Below are positions 8,933 through 18,341 of a stretch of DNA of 64,000 nt, one piece after another. The notes beneath the pieces were generated by a model, which was not told the DNA's origin, made no database searches, and saw only the letters and a list, made by a program, of their open reading frames with translations. The stretch lies in NCBI GenBank assembly GCA_030428105.1, contig JAUIBE010000004.1, positions 1 through 64,000 of the forward strand, given 5' to 3'. A program made the translations under genes and the position numbers. Every line of letters starts with the position of its first letter. Within the stretch, counting starts at the first letter, position 1. The DNA is from Gammaproteobacteria bacterium. GTDB taxonomy: Bacteria > Pseudomonadota > Gammaproteobacteria > Xanthomonadales > SZUA-36.

Positions 8933-11317
8933 CTAACGAATGGAGTCGTTGTACGCCCCACCCTCGTCGGTCTGGATTATCACCCTGCGGCCATCCAGGT
9001 TGGTTCCGGTTGGGAAATCAACCCGGTAACGGTCGCCCCCGACATGGTTCATCGGGAATTCCAGCAGGAACGGATCTTCCAGCGGGTCGCTGCCGTCATC
9101 CGCGCCATCGACCGTTACGGTCATGCTGGCGCCCGGAGCCCGGTCGCTCTCACCGATGACGGTGAGTACGCCCTTGGCGTAGTTGGCCCGTACGATTTCC
9201 ACCGAGTCGGGCTCGTGATCGCGAACCGTCACGCTGTAGGGAACCCCCGATTCAGCCGGTTCCTCGACGTACAGCCACAGGTCGTAGAGGCTGGTGTCGG
9301 AGCCGGATTCCGGCAACGAACCAGGCACTTCAAGGGCTAGCACCGTGAAGGTGAAGCGGCCCAGGCGACCACCCTGCAAATTGCCGAAGATGGGCTCGTA
9401 GTTCATGCTGATGTCGCTGTCGTAGACCACCGCGACACAGGTTTGTCCGACCAGCGGAGCCAGGTCCTGGTTACGCAGCGGCATCACATCGAGGACCTCG
9501 TCAAGGCAGTTCTGCGACAGGGTGCCGGCAGCAAAACGCGCTACCCACTCGTCGTAACCGCCAGCCAGGCCACAGTTCGGAGGCCGGCTGCCATCCTTGT
9601 AAAGAATGTCCGGGCCGGGCGGCAGTGCGTACCAGCCTTCATCGTCTACCTGCCCGGTAGGCAACAACACCATCCGGCCATCAACATCACCGGTCAGGCC
9701 AGCGGCGACCAGTTCATTCCACAGTAGCGGCGAATTGCCTGACTCGGTGGGCCGGTTGTCATTGATCAACTCGTCCGGCTCGACGAAACCGGGCTTGCCA
9801 TTGAAGTCGCTGATGGCATCGGCGGCATCTTCCACGCTTCGGAAGTCGTTATCCAGGCCTTCCTCGTCCATCACAAGGAGGCAAACATCCGCGCCCTCGC
9901 AAACCAGGATTGCCGCATCGGAATCGATCACCGTCTGCTGGCTGGATTTGTCGTCGCCGGTTACCGTTGCGACATTGGTGAACTCACCTTCCTCGTCACA
10001 GGTCTGGCCAGCAAACAGCTCGAGCAGGTAGATCGGCTCTTCGGTGGCATCGCCCGGATTAAGCTCTTCGGGCGGAAGCAGGTAGATCACTTCGCCCACG
10101 CCAAGCCCGCCGACATAGACCTCCGCCGGGCCTTCAAGGCCTAGCATCGGGTCAGTGACGGTCACGTCCAGCAGGAAGGTGTCACCGGTGTTTTTCACGC
10201 GGATACGATAGTCCGCGGTGCTTGGAGCAGTAGCCTGGGGCGCGGAGACCACGTCGTCCGCGTCCATCCATGGGCCGCCGTCCACCCGGATTTGCTTGAC
10301 GATCTCAATGTCGGGAACGCTGGGCGCCTCGCACGACAGTACGGCCGGGTCGTCATCGGACACCGGGACGTTGCCATCCTTGACCAGTGCCGTAACGCTG
10401 GCGATGTTGGTCACGTCTTCAACCTCATCGCAGGCGATTGAAACAAGCAACTCCAGGCGATAGACCGGCAATTCAGTGGCATCCTCCGGATTGGGTTCTT
10501 CCGGCGGAAGCAGGTAGATCACGTCGCCAACACCCAGCCCGCCCATGTTGACCGCGGTTGCGTCTTCCAGGCCCAGCATCGGGTCTGTGATGGTTACATC
10601 CAGGAGGTAGTTGGAGCCAACGTTTTCGACACGCATGCGGTATTCGGCATCGCTGGGGAACTCGGCAACCTGGGCGGTCGCAACGTCATCGGCGTCTTTC
10701 CAATTCTGGCCGGCCACCCTGATCTGCTTCCTGATTTCCACGCCTTCAACTTCGGCGCCCTCGCAGACCAGCACCGCCGGGTCGGAAACTGTTTGCGTTT
10801 GCCCGGTCGCCTTTTCCACTGCTTGAACCGTGGCCAGGTTGATTACGGTGCCCTCGGCGTCGCACGCCTGCTGGGCATACAAAGCCGCGATCGTCTGCAT
10901 TCGAACCAGGCCAACCGGGTCTACCAACCCAGGGGGCTGGAGGACGAAGGTCTCCCCGGGTTTCAGGTTGCCGATATTGATGCTGGTGGGCCCCTTGAGA
11001 CCCAGCATGGGATCACTCACGGTCACGTCGATCATGTCGCTGGAAGCGGTATTGGTGACCCAGATCCGGTAGTAGGCCGCGCTGGGCGCTTCTGCAACCG
11101 GCGCCGAAGCAGGGTCGTTGGCGTTCATCCAATTGGTGGTTCGCAGCCTGATTTGCTTGTTGACCTGGAGGCCAGGCGGCGAGGCACCATCCAGTCGCAT
11201 GGTGGCGGCCAGCGCCGGACTGGAAAAAATCACGCCAACCAAGATCAAAAATAGAGCGAGCGAAACGATGCGGCCACCGGAGCCGGCCGATTCACGAACG
11301 AAACTGGTAAAGCACAT
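8933..11317 (-). CDS. Secreted protein with three tandem DUF11-like repeats, function unknown
   Basis: 794 residues. The N-terminus carries a signal peptide (SLALFLILVGVIFSSPALAA, about 19-38). Three tandem units of about 140 residues follow (about 53-190, 196-332 and 336-475). Each starts with a KQIR motif, contains W-[KM]-[DN]-A[DN]D and TDPMLGL or SDPMLGL, and ends with a Cys-containing segment like the last strand of DUF11/invasin beta-sandwiches. The remaining 320 residues are unique, with a cysteine-bearing region and an immunoglobulin-like C-terminal end (SMTVTVDGADDG). I see no anchoring motif or catalytic site. The repeats resemble those of the DUF11 protein at 0.3-4.7 kb in fold but not in sequence. 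A terminator follows. Confidence 0.75.
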   Translation of the reverse strand: MCFTSFVRESAGSGGRIVSLALFLILVGVIFSSPALAATMRLDGASPPGLQVNKQIRLRTTNWMNANDPASAPVAEAPSAAYYRIWVTNTASSDMIDVTVSDPMLGLKGPTSINIGNLKPGETFVLQPPGLVDPVGLVRMQTIAALYAQQACDAEGTVINLATVQAVEKATGQTQTVSDPAVLVCEGAEVEGVEIRKQIRVAGQNWKDADDVATAQVAEFPSDAEYRMRVENVGSNYLLDVTITDPMLGLEDATAVNMGGLGVGDVIYLLPPEEPNPEDATELPVYRLELLVSIACDEVEDVTNIASVTALVKDGNVPVSDDDPAVLSCEAPSVPDIEIVKQIRVDGGPWMDADDVVSAPQATAPSTADYRIRVKNTGDTFLLDVTVTDPMLGLEGPAEVYVGGLGVGEVIYLLPPEELNPGDATEEPIYLLELFAGQTCDEEGEFTNVATVTGDDKSSQQTVIDSDAAILVCEGADVCLLVMDEEGLDNDFRSVEDAADAISDFNGKPGFVEPDELINDNRPTESGNSPLLWNELVAAGLTGDVDGRMVLLPTGQVDDEGWYALPPGPDILYKDGSRPPNCGLAGGYDEWVARFAAGTLSQNCLDEVLDVMPLRNQDLAPLVGQTCVAVVYDSDISMNYEPIFGNLQGGRLGRFTFTVLALEVPGSLPESGSDTSLYDLWLYVEEPAESGVPYSVTVRDHEPDSVEIVRANYAKGVLTVIGESDRAPGASMTVTVDGADDGSDPLEDPFLLEFPMNHVGGDRYRVDFPTGTNLDGRRVIIQTDEGGAYNDSIR

Positions 11318-11738
11318 GGTTTTCTCCAGGCCATCCTGCGCTTCGCGCGCAGCGGCTATCTGGCAACCATCCCTGTTGGTTAATCCCGGGTTGCGACGAA
11401 CGTAGAAGAGCAGCCCTCATGATGAGGAACGTCCGTGTCATGCGCTGTCGGAGTGAACTGGAATCCCTTTTGTCGTAGCGAATGCGGCTACGAAATTCAC
11501 ACCGATCTCTGGTGCGTACTGCCTTTCCCTTGGGTTCAGACTATAGCGCAGGCCCGAGTCATTGTCTTGCGAGCGACAGAAATTGCTTGCGAACGGGGCC
11601 CTAACTCCGATGAACGGATGTGGTCTGCGATACACTCAGCCCTGGCACCCTGGTTTACCGGGCTAGCCAAACTTTTTCACAACCGTCCGCGTGCCAAGCG
11701 GCGACTGCCAGCCAAGCAGCAAAGGGAGCCATACCACC
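11318..11738 (+). other. Intergenic region between divergent genes, no gene seen
   Basis: 421 bases separate two divergent starts. It contains an inverted repeat CGTAGC/GCTACG (11474-11492, 7-base loop) and a near direct repeat TTGCGAGC/TTGCGAAC (about 11567-11594). A ribosome site (AAAGGGAG, 11721-11728) precedes the amidohydrolase ATG. I could not make out a convincing sigma-70 promoter and no reading frame here looks like a protein. Confidence 0.4.
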
Positions 11739-12977
11739 ATGTCGATACAGGTTGTCAGCAATGCGCTGATCTTTGACGGCAAGCGCGATGAACTCGTCGA
11801 GGGGGGCAGCATTGTCATCGAAAACGACCGGATTCGTGAGGTTTCAACTGGCCATGTAAGAATCGACGGCGCCAACGTGATTGATGCTGGCGGCCGCTTT
11901 GTGATGCCGGGCCTGATCGACGCACACTTTCATGCCTACTCAATCACCCTCAACATGCACCAGCTGGACACCATGCCGATGCCCACCAAGGTGGCGCACG
12001 CGGCGCGGCTATTGCGCGGAACCCTGCACCGCGGCTACACCACGGTGCGCGACCCGGCCGGTGGCGAGGTGGGCCTGCAACTGGCAATTAACCAGGGGCT
12101 GATGGAAGGGCCGCGCTTCTTCTACGGCGGCAAGGCGCTTTCTCAAACCGGCGGGCACGGCGACATGCGTCCCGCCCACCAGGCCGACGACCCCTGCGGC
12201 TGCGCCGCCAATTTCACCTTTTCAGAGCTGGTGGACGGCGTGGATGCGGTACGCAAATTCTGCCGCAACGAGCTGCGCAAGGGCGCAGACCACATCAAGG
12301 TGTTCATTTCCGGTGGCGTGGCCTCGCCCACCGACCCGGTCTGGATGCCGCAGTACACCGACGAGGAAATCGAGGCGGCAGTCTACGAGGCCGGCACACG
12401 CCGCAAGTACGTGGTGGCGCATTGCCACACCGACGATGGGGCGCGGCGCTGCCTGAAAACCGGCGTGCGCTCGATTGACCACTGCACCATGATCACTGAA
12501 GAGACCGCAGCCCTGATCAAGCAGGCCGAGGGCAAAGCCTACGCGGTGCCCACCATCGCGGTGATGGAGCAAGGCCTGGTGCACGGCAAGGAAATGGGCA
12601 TGTCGGAAGAAGGCATCGCCAAGCTGCGCGAGGTACACACCCAGGCTTACGCATCCCTGGAATACCTCTACCGGCAAGGCGCCCGCATGGGCATGGGCAC
12701 CGACCTGTTTGGCGAGCAGTATCACCCGATGCAGAACCGCGAGTTCGAGTTCCGCTCTGACATCGTCAAGCCCATCGACCTGCTGCGCTCGGCCACCAGC
12801 ATCAATGCCGAGATCATGCAGAAGTCAGGGCAGATCGGCTGTATCGCCGAGGGCGCTTACGCCGACCTGGTTGTGATTGATGGCAACCCGCTGCAGGACA
12901 TCGGCCTGATGGCGCGGCCTGATGAATCGTTCGCGCTGATTATGAAGGGCGGTGAGCCGGTGCGTAATCGCCTTTGA
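11739..12977 (+). CDS. Metal-dependent amidohydrolase, imidazolonepropionase-like subgroup
   Basis: 412 residues from the ATG at 11739, preceded by AAAGGGAG at good spacing. An earlier in-frame start at 11691 lacks a ribosome site. Amidohydrolase-superfamily features are visible: the metal-binding HxH in LIDAHFHAY, a probable bridging Lys in HIKVFISGG, VVAHCHTDDG with metal His, SIDHCTM, and the Asp of GTDLFGEQ, ending with the C-terminal beta-domain segment ADLVVIDGNPLQD. These enzymes hydrolyse cyclic amides, dipeptides or related amide bonds. No signal peptide, so cytoplasmic. Its position beside an NCS1 permease and hydantoinase genes suggests a hydantoin-type or cyclic amide substrate. 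Its 3' end overlaps the convergent permease gene by 38 bases. Confidence 0.85.
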   Translation: MSIQVVSNALIFDGKRDELVEGGSIVIENDRIREVSTGHVRIDGANVIDAGGRFVMPGLIDAHFHAYSITLNMHQLDTMPMPTKVAHAARLLRGTLHRGYTTVRDPAGGEVGLQLAINQGLMEGPRFFYGGKALSQTGGHGDMRPAHQADDPCGCAANFTFSELVDGVDAVRKFCRNELRKGADHIKVFISGGVASPTDPVWMPQYTDEEIEAAVYEAGTRRKYVVAHCHTDDGARRCLKTGVRSIDHCTMITEETAALIKQAEGKAYAVPTIAVMEQGLVHGKEMGMSEEGIAKLREVHTQAYASLEYLYRQGARMGMGTDLFGEQYHPMQNREFEFRSDIVKPIDLLRSATSINAEIMQKSGQIGCIAEGAYADLVVIDGNPLQDIGLMARPDESFALIMKGGEPVRNRL

Positions 12978-14256
12978 GCGCCGATACGCCAAGGTAAAGC
13001 GCCGCCGCCACCAGGATGGCGTCGCAAGAAGGAATGGTGGTGAAGGTGAACCAGCCGCGCGTGGCTGTAAAGGCCACCGCGGTGGCGACCAGCCAGGCAA
13101 TAAAAGCCGGGTAAGCAATCGCAGGCTGCTGCGTCAGCCGCTCAACCCGGTAGTTGCGTTTGTGCACCAGGAAGTAATCCACGAAATAAATCCCGACAAT
13201 CGGCGGGATGGATATTCCCAGGAACAGCAGGAAGCCAATGAAGTACTGGGTGATGCCGGCAATTGCCAGCAAGGTCCCGAGCACGCCGCCTGCCACCACC
13301 AACAGCCACATCGGGATGCCGGTGAAGATGGTTTTCAGCACCAGCGAGTTGGAATAGAGGTTGCCGGTATTGGTGGTCCAGGTGGCGAAAATTAACACCA
13401 GGAAACCGGTCAGGCCCAGCCCCATGGCCGACATGACCGAGATGAAATTGCGCTCGCCGGTATGCACCGAAACCAGCGCCAGCATCAGCAGGATCAGCGG
13501 GTAACCAACGCCAAAATGCAGCACCGCCGCCAGGATGCCGTGGCGCGAATTGCGCACGAAGCGGCAATAGTCCGGCATGATCACCGCACCAACGATAAAG
13601 CCACCAATAACCGCGGTAATGCCGTCGCCCAGCGCCATCGGGTTGCTGCCCTGGGTTTGTAACTGCCCCAGGCTGGAATCCCGTAGCGCCAGGTACACCA
13701 GCGCAATCAGCGCCGCGAACAACATCGGCACGGCCAGCAGCGCCAGCTTGTCGATGGCCTGGAAGCCGAACACGGTGGTGACAATCACCAGCAAGGATCC
13801 TATCGCGATCAGAACGTTGAGGCTGAACGACATATCCCAGATGGCGAGCATGGCCTGCTGGATGGATTCGCCAAAAAACGACGCGGTGACGCTAAACCAG
13901 CCGAAGATGGTGATCGACAGCACCAGGTTCACCAGCTTGGCGCCCGATCGCCCGAAGGAAAACTGGATAATCATGTAGGTGGTAAGCCGCGACTGCGCCG
14001 CGATCACCGCCGCCAGGCAACCGATGATGCAAAGAAACAAGGAGCCAGCGGGAATCACCAGGCTGGCTTTTTCCATGCCCATCGCCAGGCCAATTTCGGC
14101 CCCGGTAAGAAACGCGGGAATGGTGATGGCGATGCCAATCAGGACCAGGGCCACGCGCAGACCGTGCACGGTCTCCGATTCGGGCACGCGTTCTATGGAG
14201 TGATCACCATTGTGATCGTCTTCGAATGCCGACTCGGGGACCTGGCTTTCACTCAT
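12940..14256 (-). CDS. NCS1-family nucleobase/hydantoin permease (CodB-like)
   Basis: 438 residues with a hydrophilic N-terminus of about 30 and about twelve transmembrane helices. The family pattern is clear: AITIPAFLTGAEIGLAMGMEKA in helix 1, FSFGRSGAKLVNLVLSITIFGWF in helix 3, and IMPDYCRFVRN after helix 6. NCS1 carriers (cytosine, allantoin, and hydantoin through Mhp1) are Na+ or H+ symporters of the inner membrane. It is the last gene of the minus-strand unit MDR oxidoreductase, HyuA, DUF917, permease, 36 bases after DUF917. The context favours a hydantoin-like or heterocyclic substrate, but the exact ligand cannot be read from sequence. Confidence 0.88.
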   Translation of the reverse strand: MSESQVPESAFEDDHNGDHSIERVPESETVHGLRVALVLIGIAITIPAFLTGAEIGLAMGMEKASLVIPAGSLFLCIIGCLAAVIAAQSRLTTYMIIQFSFGRSGAKLVNLVLSITIFGWFSVTASFFGESIQQAMLAIWDMSFSLNVLIAIGSLLVIVTTVFGFQAIDKLALLAVPMLFAALIALVYLALRDSSLGQLQTQGSNPMALGDGITAVIGGFIVGAVIMPDYCRFVRNSRHGILAAVLHFGVGYPLILLMLALVSVHTGERNFISVMSAMGLGLTGFLVLIFATWTTNTGNLYSNSLVLKTIFTGIPMWLLVVAGGVLGTLLAIAGITQYFIGFLLFLGISIPPIVGIYFVDYFLVHKRNYRVERLTQQPAIAYPAFIAWLVATAVAFTATRGWFTFTTIPSCDAILVAAALYLGVSALKGDYAPAHRPS

Positions 14257-14292
14257 TGGCAGATTTTTTCCATGTGAATGTAGGCGCGGGAA

Positions 14293-15399
14293 CTAGGCGA
14301 CCAGCTCTTCCAGCGGGCGAAATTCTTCCTTGAAGCCGAAGCCGCCAGGGCCAAACACCGCCAGGCATTCCGGGCGGCGCATGATGGGTGATGCGCTGAT
14401 CCCCAGCACCTTTACTCGCTGGCCGTACTTGAGTTGCTCGCCGGTAATCGGCTCGGCCGATTCGGAATCAAGAATAGCGATGAGGTCGGGCACGATGGTC
14501 ACCGTTTCACCGTTGAGCCGCGCTGCCAGGTACTCGTTCTGCATCTCCACCACCATCACGTCCTTGCTGTCGCCGTGCGACTCCATGGTGATGGTGCCGA
14601 AATGCCAAGCGTCGCGGATTTCATGCTTGAGGTCGACAATCTTGCCATCGAACAGGATCTTGCAGTGGCGCTGCTCGTCCGGACGGTGCAGCAGCTCCAG
14701 CAGGCCATCAAAGGGGCTGTCGCGATCTTCGCGCGACTCGCGTATGCATTTGCCAATGCTGAAGCACAGCGAAATGGTGTCGTGCACCGCGAAATCCTTC
14801 ACCTGCTTGCCCGACATCGGGTACAGCGAGGAATAGACCATCGCCCCCAGGCTCGAGGAAATGGCGCGGGACATGTGTTCCGCGGTCTCGTCGTTGCGGG
14901 CGTGGACCAGGGCCGAATTGCCCAGTTCATCCATGATCATCACCGGGCTGGCGCTGCAGCCGTAGACGCTGAATGTCACCATTTCGAGCTTTGGGAAAGC
15001 GCGGCCCATGCCGTCGGCGTCAATGAGCGGAATATCGCGCTGCGCGGCCACGCCCAGGGTCATCACCGAGTTGAGCCCGCCGATTTCGGCGGAGATCAGT
15101 GCGTCAATCTTGTAGCCGAGGTATTCCTCCATCTCGTCCATCAGCTTAGAAAGCAACTTGCTGGAAAGCAGGTGCTCCACCAGCACCGGCGGCGAACCAA
15201 TGCCACACACTGAAACAACCTTGGCATCATCGGCCAGTTCCGAGGCCTTGATCACCCGTGGATAGCGGCCCTTGAGCACTTCCTGCTGCAGCATGAGTTG
15301 GCCCACGTAAGGGTCGCCGCCGCCACCCACGCCCAGCAAGGCCGCGCCGCGCGCCATGTCCCGTACATCCTGCTTTGTTCGAATCTCCATAACGCTCAA
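14293..15399 (-). CDS. DUF917 (S-methyl-thiohydantoin desulfurase-like) protein, copy 1
   Basis: 368 residues with the full DUF917 pattern: GAALLGVGGGGDPYVGQLML near the N-terminus, ISAEIGGLNSVMTLGVAAQ, LPLID-type DADGMGRAFPKLEMVTF, and near the C-terminus YGQRVKVLGISA and PAF-type GPGGFGFKEEF. Family members lie beside hydantoinase genes, and one group is described as S-methyl thiohydantoin desulfurase. The ATG overlaps the upstream HyuA-like stop by four bases, so the two are translationally coupled and probably form a functional pair. A paralogue lies at 21855-22940, also directly downstream of a HyuA homologue. Confidence 0.88.
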   Translation of the reverse strand: MSVMEIRTKQDVRDMARGAALLGVGGGGDPYVGQLMLQQEVLKGRYPRVIKASELADDAKVVSVCGIGSPPVLVEHLLSSKLLSKLMDEMEEYLGYKIDALISAEIGGLNSVMTLGVAAQRDIPLIDADGMGRAFPKLEMVTFSVYGCSASPVMIMDELGNSALVHARNDETAEHMSRAISSSLGAMVYSSLYPMSGKQVKDFAVHDTISLCFSIGKCIRESREDRDSPFDGLLELLHRPDEQRHCKILFDGKIVDLKHEIRDAWHFGTITMESHGDSKDVMVVEMQNEYLAARLNGETVTIVPDLIAILDSESAEPITGEQLKYGQRVKVLGISASPIMRRPECLAVFGPGGFGFKEEFRPLEELVA

Positions 15400-16943
15400 T
15401 CCTCCAGCGCCAGGTCGCCAATGGCGCGCACTTTCAGGCTCATCGAATCGGCCTGCAGGTAAGTCATTTGCATCTCTTCGATCTCCACCACCTTGACGGT
15501 ATCGGGGATGCCACCAGCGGCAATCACCTCTGCAATCGCCTGGTCGGACACTTCCTTGATCACCGCATCGCGGCCCTGGCTTCCGTATTCAACAATGCGC
15601 TTGATGCGCGAGCCCACCTGGCCGATGGCGGCGCCAATGGCGTTGGCCACGCCGGCATGCTCGGGACGATGCAACTCGGACACACCCTTGAGCGGCCTGG
15701 AAACCAGCACGTGGCCGCCGCCCACCAGGATGGCGGGCACCGGCTTGGCGCTGGTCTTCATGCGGTCGATGGCCCCCTCGATCTTGTGGTGAATCTCGTC
15801 CAGGGCCTGGTCAATGGTCTCTGCGTCGAGGTCGGCGACCGCAGCCGGGTCACCGATATCGCACTGCCCCGCTGCCACGGCAATGTCGGTGGCGGTGAGC
15901 ACATCGCCGCCAAACACACGGGCCTTTTCCAGGATGCGGTAGCCCACTGAGCTGGGACCGACAGAGACAGGGTCGCCGGTTTCAACTTCGCTACCGCCGC
16001 CCAGGCCAATGGAAAGCACGTCCGGCATGCTGAAATTGGTGCGCACCCCGCCAATGTCGTTGGCGTCACTGGTCTCGCGCGGAAAGCCATGTAGCAGGAA
16101 GCCGACATCCGAGGTGGTGCCGCCAATGTCTATGACCACCGCTTCTTTCAGGCCGGTCAGGAAGCCGGCGCCGCGCATGCTGTTGGTGGGCCCGGCCGAA
16201 CAGGTCATCACCGGGCTTTGTTCGGCCACCTCGGCGCTCATCAGGGTGCCGTCGTTCTGGGTCACAAACAGGTTGGCGGAAAGATTCAGCACCTCCAGTG
16301 ACTTGCGGTAAGAGCTGATGGCGCGCTGCGACAACTCCATCAGCGAAGCATTGATAATCGCCGCGTTCTCGCGCTCCACCAGGTTCAGGCCGCCGACCTG
16401 GTGCGAAAGCGTGATGTTCATCTCCGGCGCAATCTCGCGGATGATGGCGGCCGCCCTTTCTTCAAAGTCCTGACGGATGGGCGCAAAAATCGAGGTGATC
16501 GCAATGGAACGAATGCCCTTGGCCTGGATGTCTCGCGCGGCCTCGGCAATGGCTTCCTCATCCAGTGGCATGTACTCGGCGCCGGTGTAGTAAAACCCGC
16601 CTTTCACCATGTAGATATGGTCGCCGATCACGGCGCGCAGGTCGTCCGGCCAGTCGACCAGTGGCGGGATACCTTCAGACAAAGGCAGTGCAATGCGCAT
16701 CACCGCCACCGGTGACAGGTGTTTACGCTCAACAAAAGCATTGATGAACTGGGTGGTGCCGACCATCACCGAGTGGATCTCGCTGGTGGGTGCGTCCGAG
16801 TCAGCAAGCACCGCCTCAATCGCCGCGATCATTCCGCTGGCGACATCCTCGGTGGTGGGGCACTTGGCCGAGGCCAGCACTTGCGAGCCCTGCATCAACA
16901 CCGCATCGGTGTTGGTGCCGCCCACGTCAACGCCTATTCGCAT
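15396..16943 (-). CDS. Hydantoinase/oxoprolinase family protein (HyuA-like), copy 1
   Basis: 515 residues. It begins with the ASKHA-type ATP-binding motif MRIGVDVGGTNTDAVLM and continues with VGTTQFINAFVER, NDGTLMSAE, CSAGPTNSMRGAG, VIDIGGTTSDVG and GGVRTNFSMPD, all typical of the hydantoinase A/oxoprolinase domain. ATP-dependent ring opening of hydantoins, oxoproline or similar lactams is the family reaction. No HyuB gene is present. Instead the partner is a DUF917 protein. A GGAG ribosome site lies 7 bases before the ATG. It sits 65 bases downstream of the MDR oxidoreductase gene. Confidence 0.9.
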   Translation of the reverse strand: MRIGVDVGGTNTDAVLMQGSQVLASAKCPTTEDVASGMIAAIEAVLADSDAPTSEIHSVMVGTTQFINAFVERKHLSPVAVMRIALPLSEGIPPLVDWPDDLRAVIGDHIYMVKGGFYYTGAEYMPLDEEAIAEAARDIQAKGIRSIAITSIFAPIRQDFEERAAAIIREIAPEMNITLSHQVGGLNLVERENAAIINASLMELSQRAISSYRKSLEVLNLSANLFVTQNDGTLMSAEVAEQSPVMTCSAGPTNSMRGAGFLTGLKEAVVIDIGGTTSDVGFLLHGFPRETSDANDIGGVRTNFSMPDVLSIGLGGGSEVETGDPVSVGPSSVGYRILEKARVFGGDVLTATDIAVAAGQCDIGDPAAVADLDAETIDQALDEIHHKIEGAIDRMKTSAKPVPAILVGGGHVLVSRPLKGVSELHRPEHAGVANAIGAAIGQVGSRIKRIVEYGSQGRDAVIKEVSDQAIAEVIAAGGIPDTVKVVEIEEMQMTYLQADSMSLKVRAIGDLALED

Positions 16944-17008
16944 GGTTTTGCTCCATCTGTTTTTCTGATTTCAAACCGGGGGACGGCGAATCGGACCGGG
17001 TCGCGCCG

Positions 17009-18127
17009 TCATTCATGGGTCGCATCTGCCGAGCGCGGGCAAAGCAGCACCTTGCCGGTTTTCGGCTCCAGGCTCGATCGAATGGCCTGGTCGACATCCT
17101 TGAAGGCGTAGATCGACTCAACCTGCGGATTGAGCGCCGGGTTATTGCGTATGTGGTTCCACACCGCCCGGTAGACCCGCTGTTTCACTTCATCGGGGGT
17201 GTCTGGAAGCCACCAGTTCTGCAACGAGAAGCCGGTGATTTTCATGCCCTCCAGCACCATTCGAACGCTGGCGTCGAAGCCCAGCGCAACGCCGCTGTTG
17301 GCGAGCACGCCGTAAACAATGAGCGTTCCGTAGCGCGACATCACGTTCAGCATCAGGGTGGCGCTTAGCCCGTCGGCCACCGCGTCGAACGCGCCTTTGA
17401 CCCGGCCGTTTCCGGTGATTCTCAGAATCTCCTGCTGCAGCCGCGGGTTGGCGCTGCCGTCGCTGGGGCACCACAACACGTGCTCGGCGCCGGTTTCCTG
17501 CTTGAGTTCCTCTACCTGCTCCTCGCGCCGGACCAGGTTGATGGTGTTGATGCCCAGTTCCTCGGCAAGGGCAATTACCCAGCGCCCCACCGCCGAACCA
17601 CTGGCGTTCTGGAGCAGCCAATCGCCCGCCTGCAGGTCCAGCATCTCGATCATCATCACGTACGCGGTCACCGGCACCACCATGAACATGGCGGCGGAGC
17701 TGTCGCTGATGCCGTCGGGCACCGCGATCACGTTTTCCTTCTTGACCAGCAGGTATTCCGACCACACGCCGTTGGCTTCTTCCCAGCGGCCCCAGGGCGC
17801 CCAGCAGCAGACAAACACGCGTTGTCCCGGCTCGAATTCATCCTCGAGCCCTGAACCAACCGCCTCCACAACGCCAACGGCTTCGATGCCGGGCAGGAAC
17901 TCGGTGCTGTCCGAGCCATCGCGCGCGCCCGCTCGCTTGGGCACCAGGCCAGCGGCGCACAGGATGTCGCAGGGGTGAATCGGAGAAAGCACTACTCGAA
18001 CCAGGAGTTCGTCACCCCAGGGGCTTGGTACGGCGCTCACCCCAACCGGGCGCAAGTGATCGGCGACGCGATGATCCGGAGCCTCTGCAATGGACTCCAG
18101 GCGAATTTGTTGAAACGATTCTGGCAT
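17009..18127 (-). CDS. Medium-chain dehydrogenase/reductase, enoyl reductase/quinone oxidoreductase type
   Basis: 372 residues from the ATG at 18127. A GTG one codon earlier is possible, and AGGGG precedes. A GroES-like N-terminal domain (SPIHPCDILCAAGLVPKR, PGIEAVGVVEAVG) is followed by a Rossmann domain with an unusual NAD(P)-binding stretch (LQNASGSAVGRWVIALAEELG) and INLVRREEQVEEL, resembling MECR/ETR1-type trans-2-enoyl-thioester reductases. The catalytic zinc ligands of classical alcohol dehydrogenases are not evident. It leads the minus-strand operon into HyuA, DUF917 and the NCS1 permease, divergent from the MalT-like regulator. It may reduce an unsaturated intermediate, which is inference only. 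Confidence 0.82.
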   Translation of the reverse strand: MPESFQQIRLESIAEAPDHRVADHLRPVGVSAVPSPWGDELLVRVVLSPIHPCDILCAAGLVPKRAGARDGSDSTEFLPGIEAVGVVEAVGSGLEDEFEPGQRVFVCCWAPWGRWEEANGVWSEYLLVKKENVIAVPDGISDSSAAMFMVVPVTAYVMMIEMLDLQAGDWLLQNASGSAVGRWVIALAEELGINTINLVRREEQVEELKQETGAEHVLWCPSDGSANPRLQQEILRITGNGRVKGAFDAVADGLSATLMLNVMSRYGTLIVYGVLANSGVALGFDASVRMVLEGMKITGFSLQNWWLPDTPDEVKQRVYRAVWNHIRNNPALNPQVESIYAFKDVDQAIRSSLEPKTGKVLLCPRSADATHE

Positions 18128-18232
18128 CACCCCTGCAAGCTACCTGCGCGCGCTCAGAAGCCGCAACCACGGTGACAGACAGTCGAGCGAATATTGGCGG
18201 ACAGCGCCACCGCGAACCTGCCAGCACGCCAC

Positions 18233-18277
18233 CTGTCTGAAAAGCCAGTTTAGTAATGCCCAGCATCATGGACACAG
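18233..18277 (+). promoter_or_regulatory. Candidate operator motifs between the MDR oxidoreductase and the MalT-like regulator
   Basis: The 214-base divergent promoter region contains CTGTCTGAAAAGCCAG (18233-18248), an imperfect inverted repeat CTGTC/GCCAG, and 19 bases on, ATGGACACAG (18268-18277). The first differs at one base from 26986-27001 and the second is identical to the complement of 26898-26907, both in front of the TonB-receptor operon. The shared motifs suggest one regulator acting at both promoters, plausibly the adjacent LuxR/MalT protein. Confidence 0.5.
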
Positions 18278-18341
18278 CCGGATAGCGCCTTGTGCTGCCA
18301 GCGCTTTCCCCATATCGTGGTGCCCTGTTCGAGCGCGAGTG

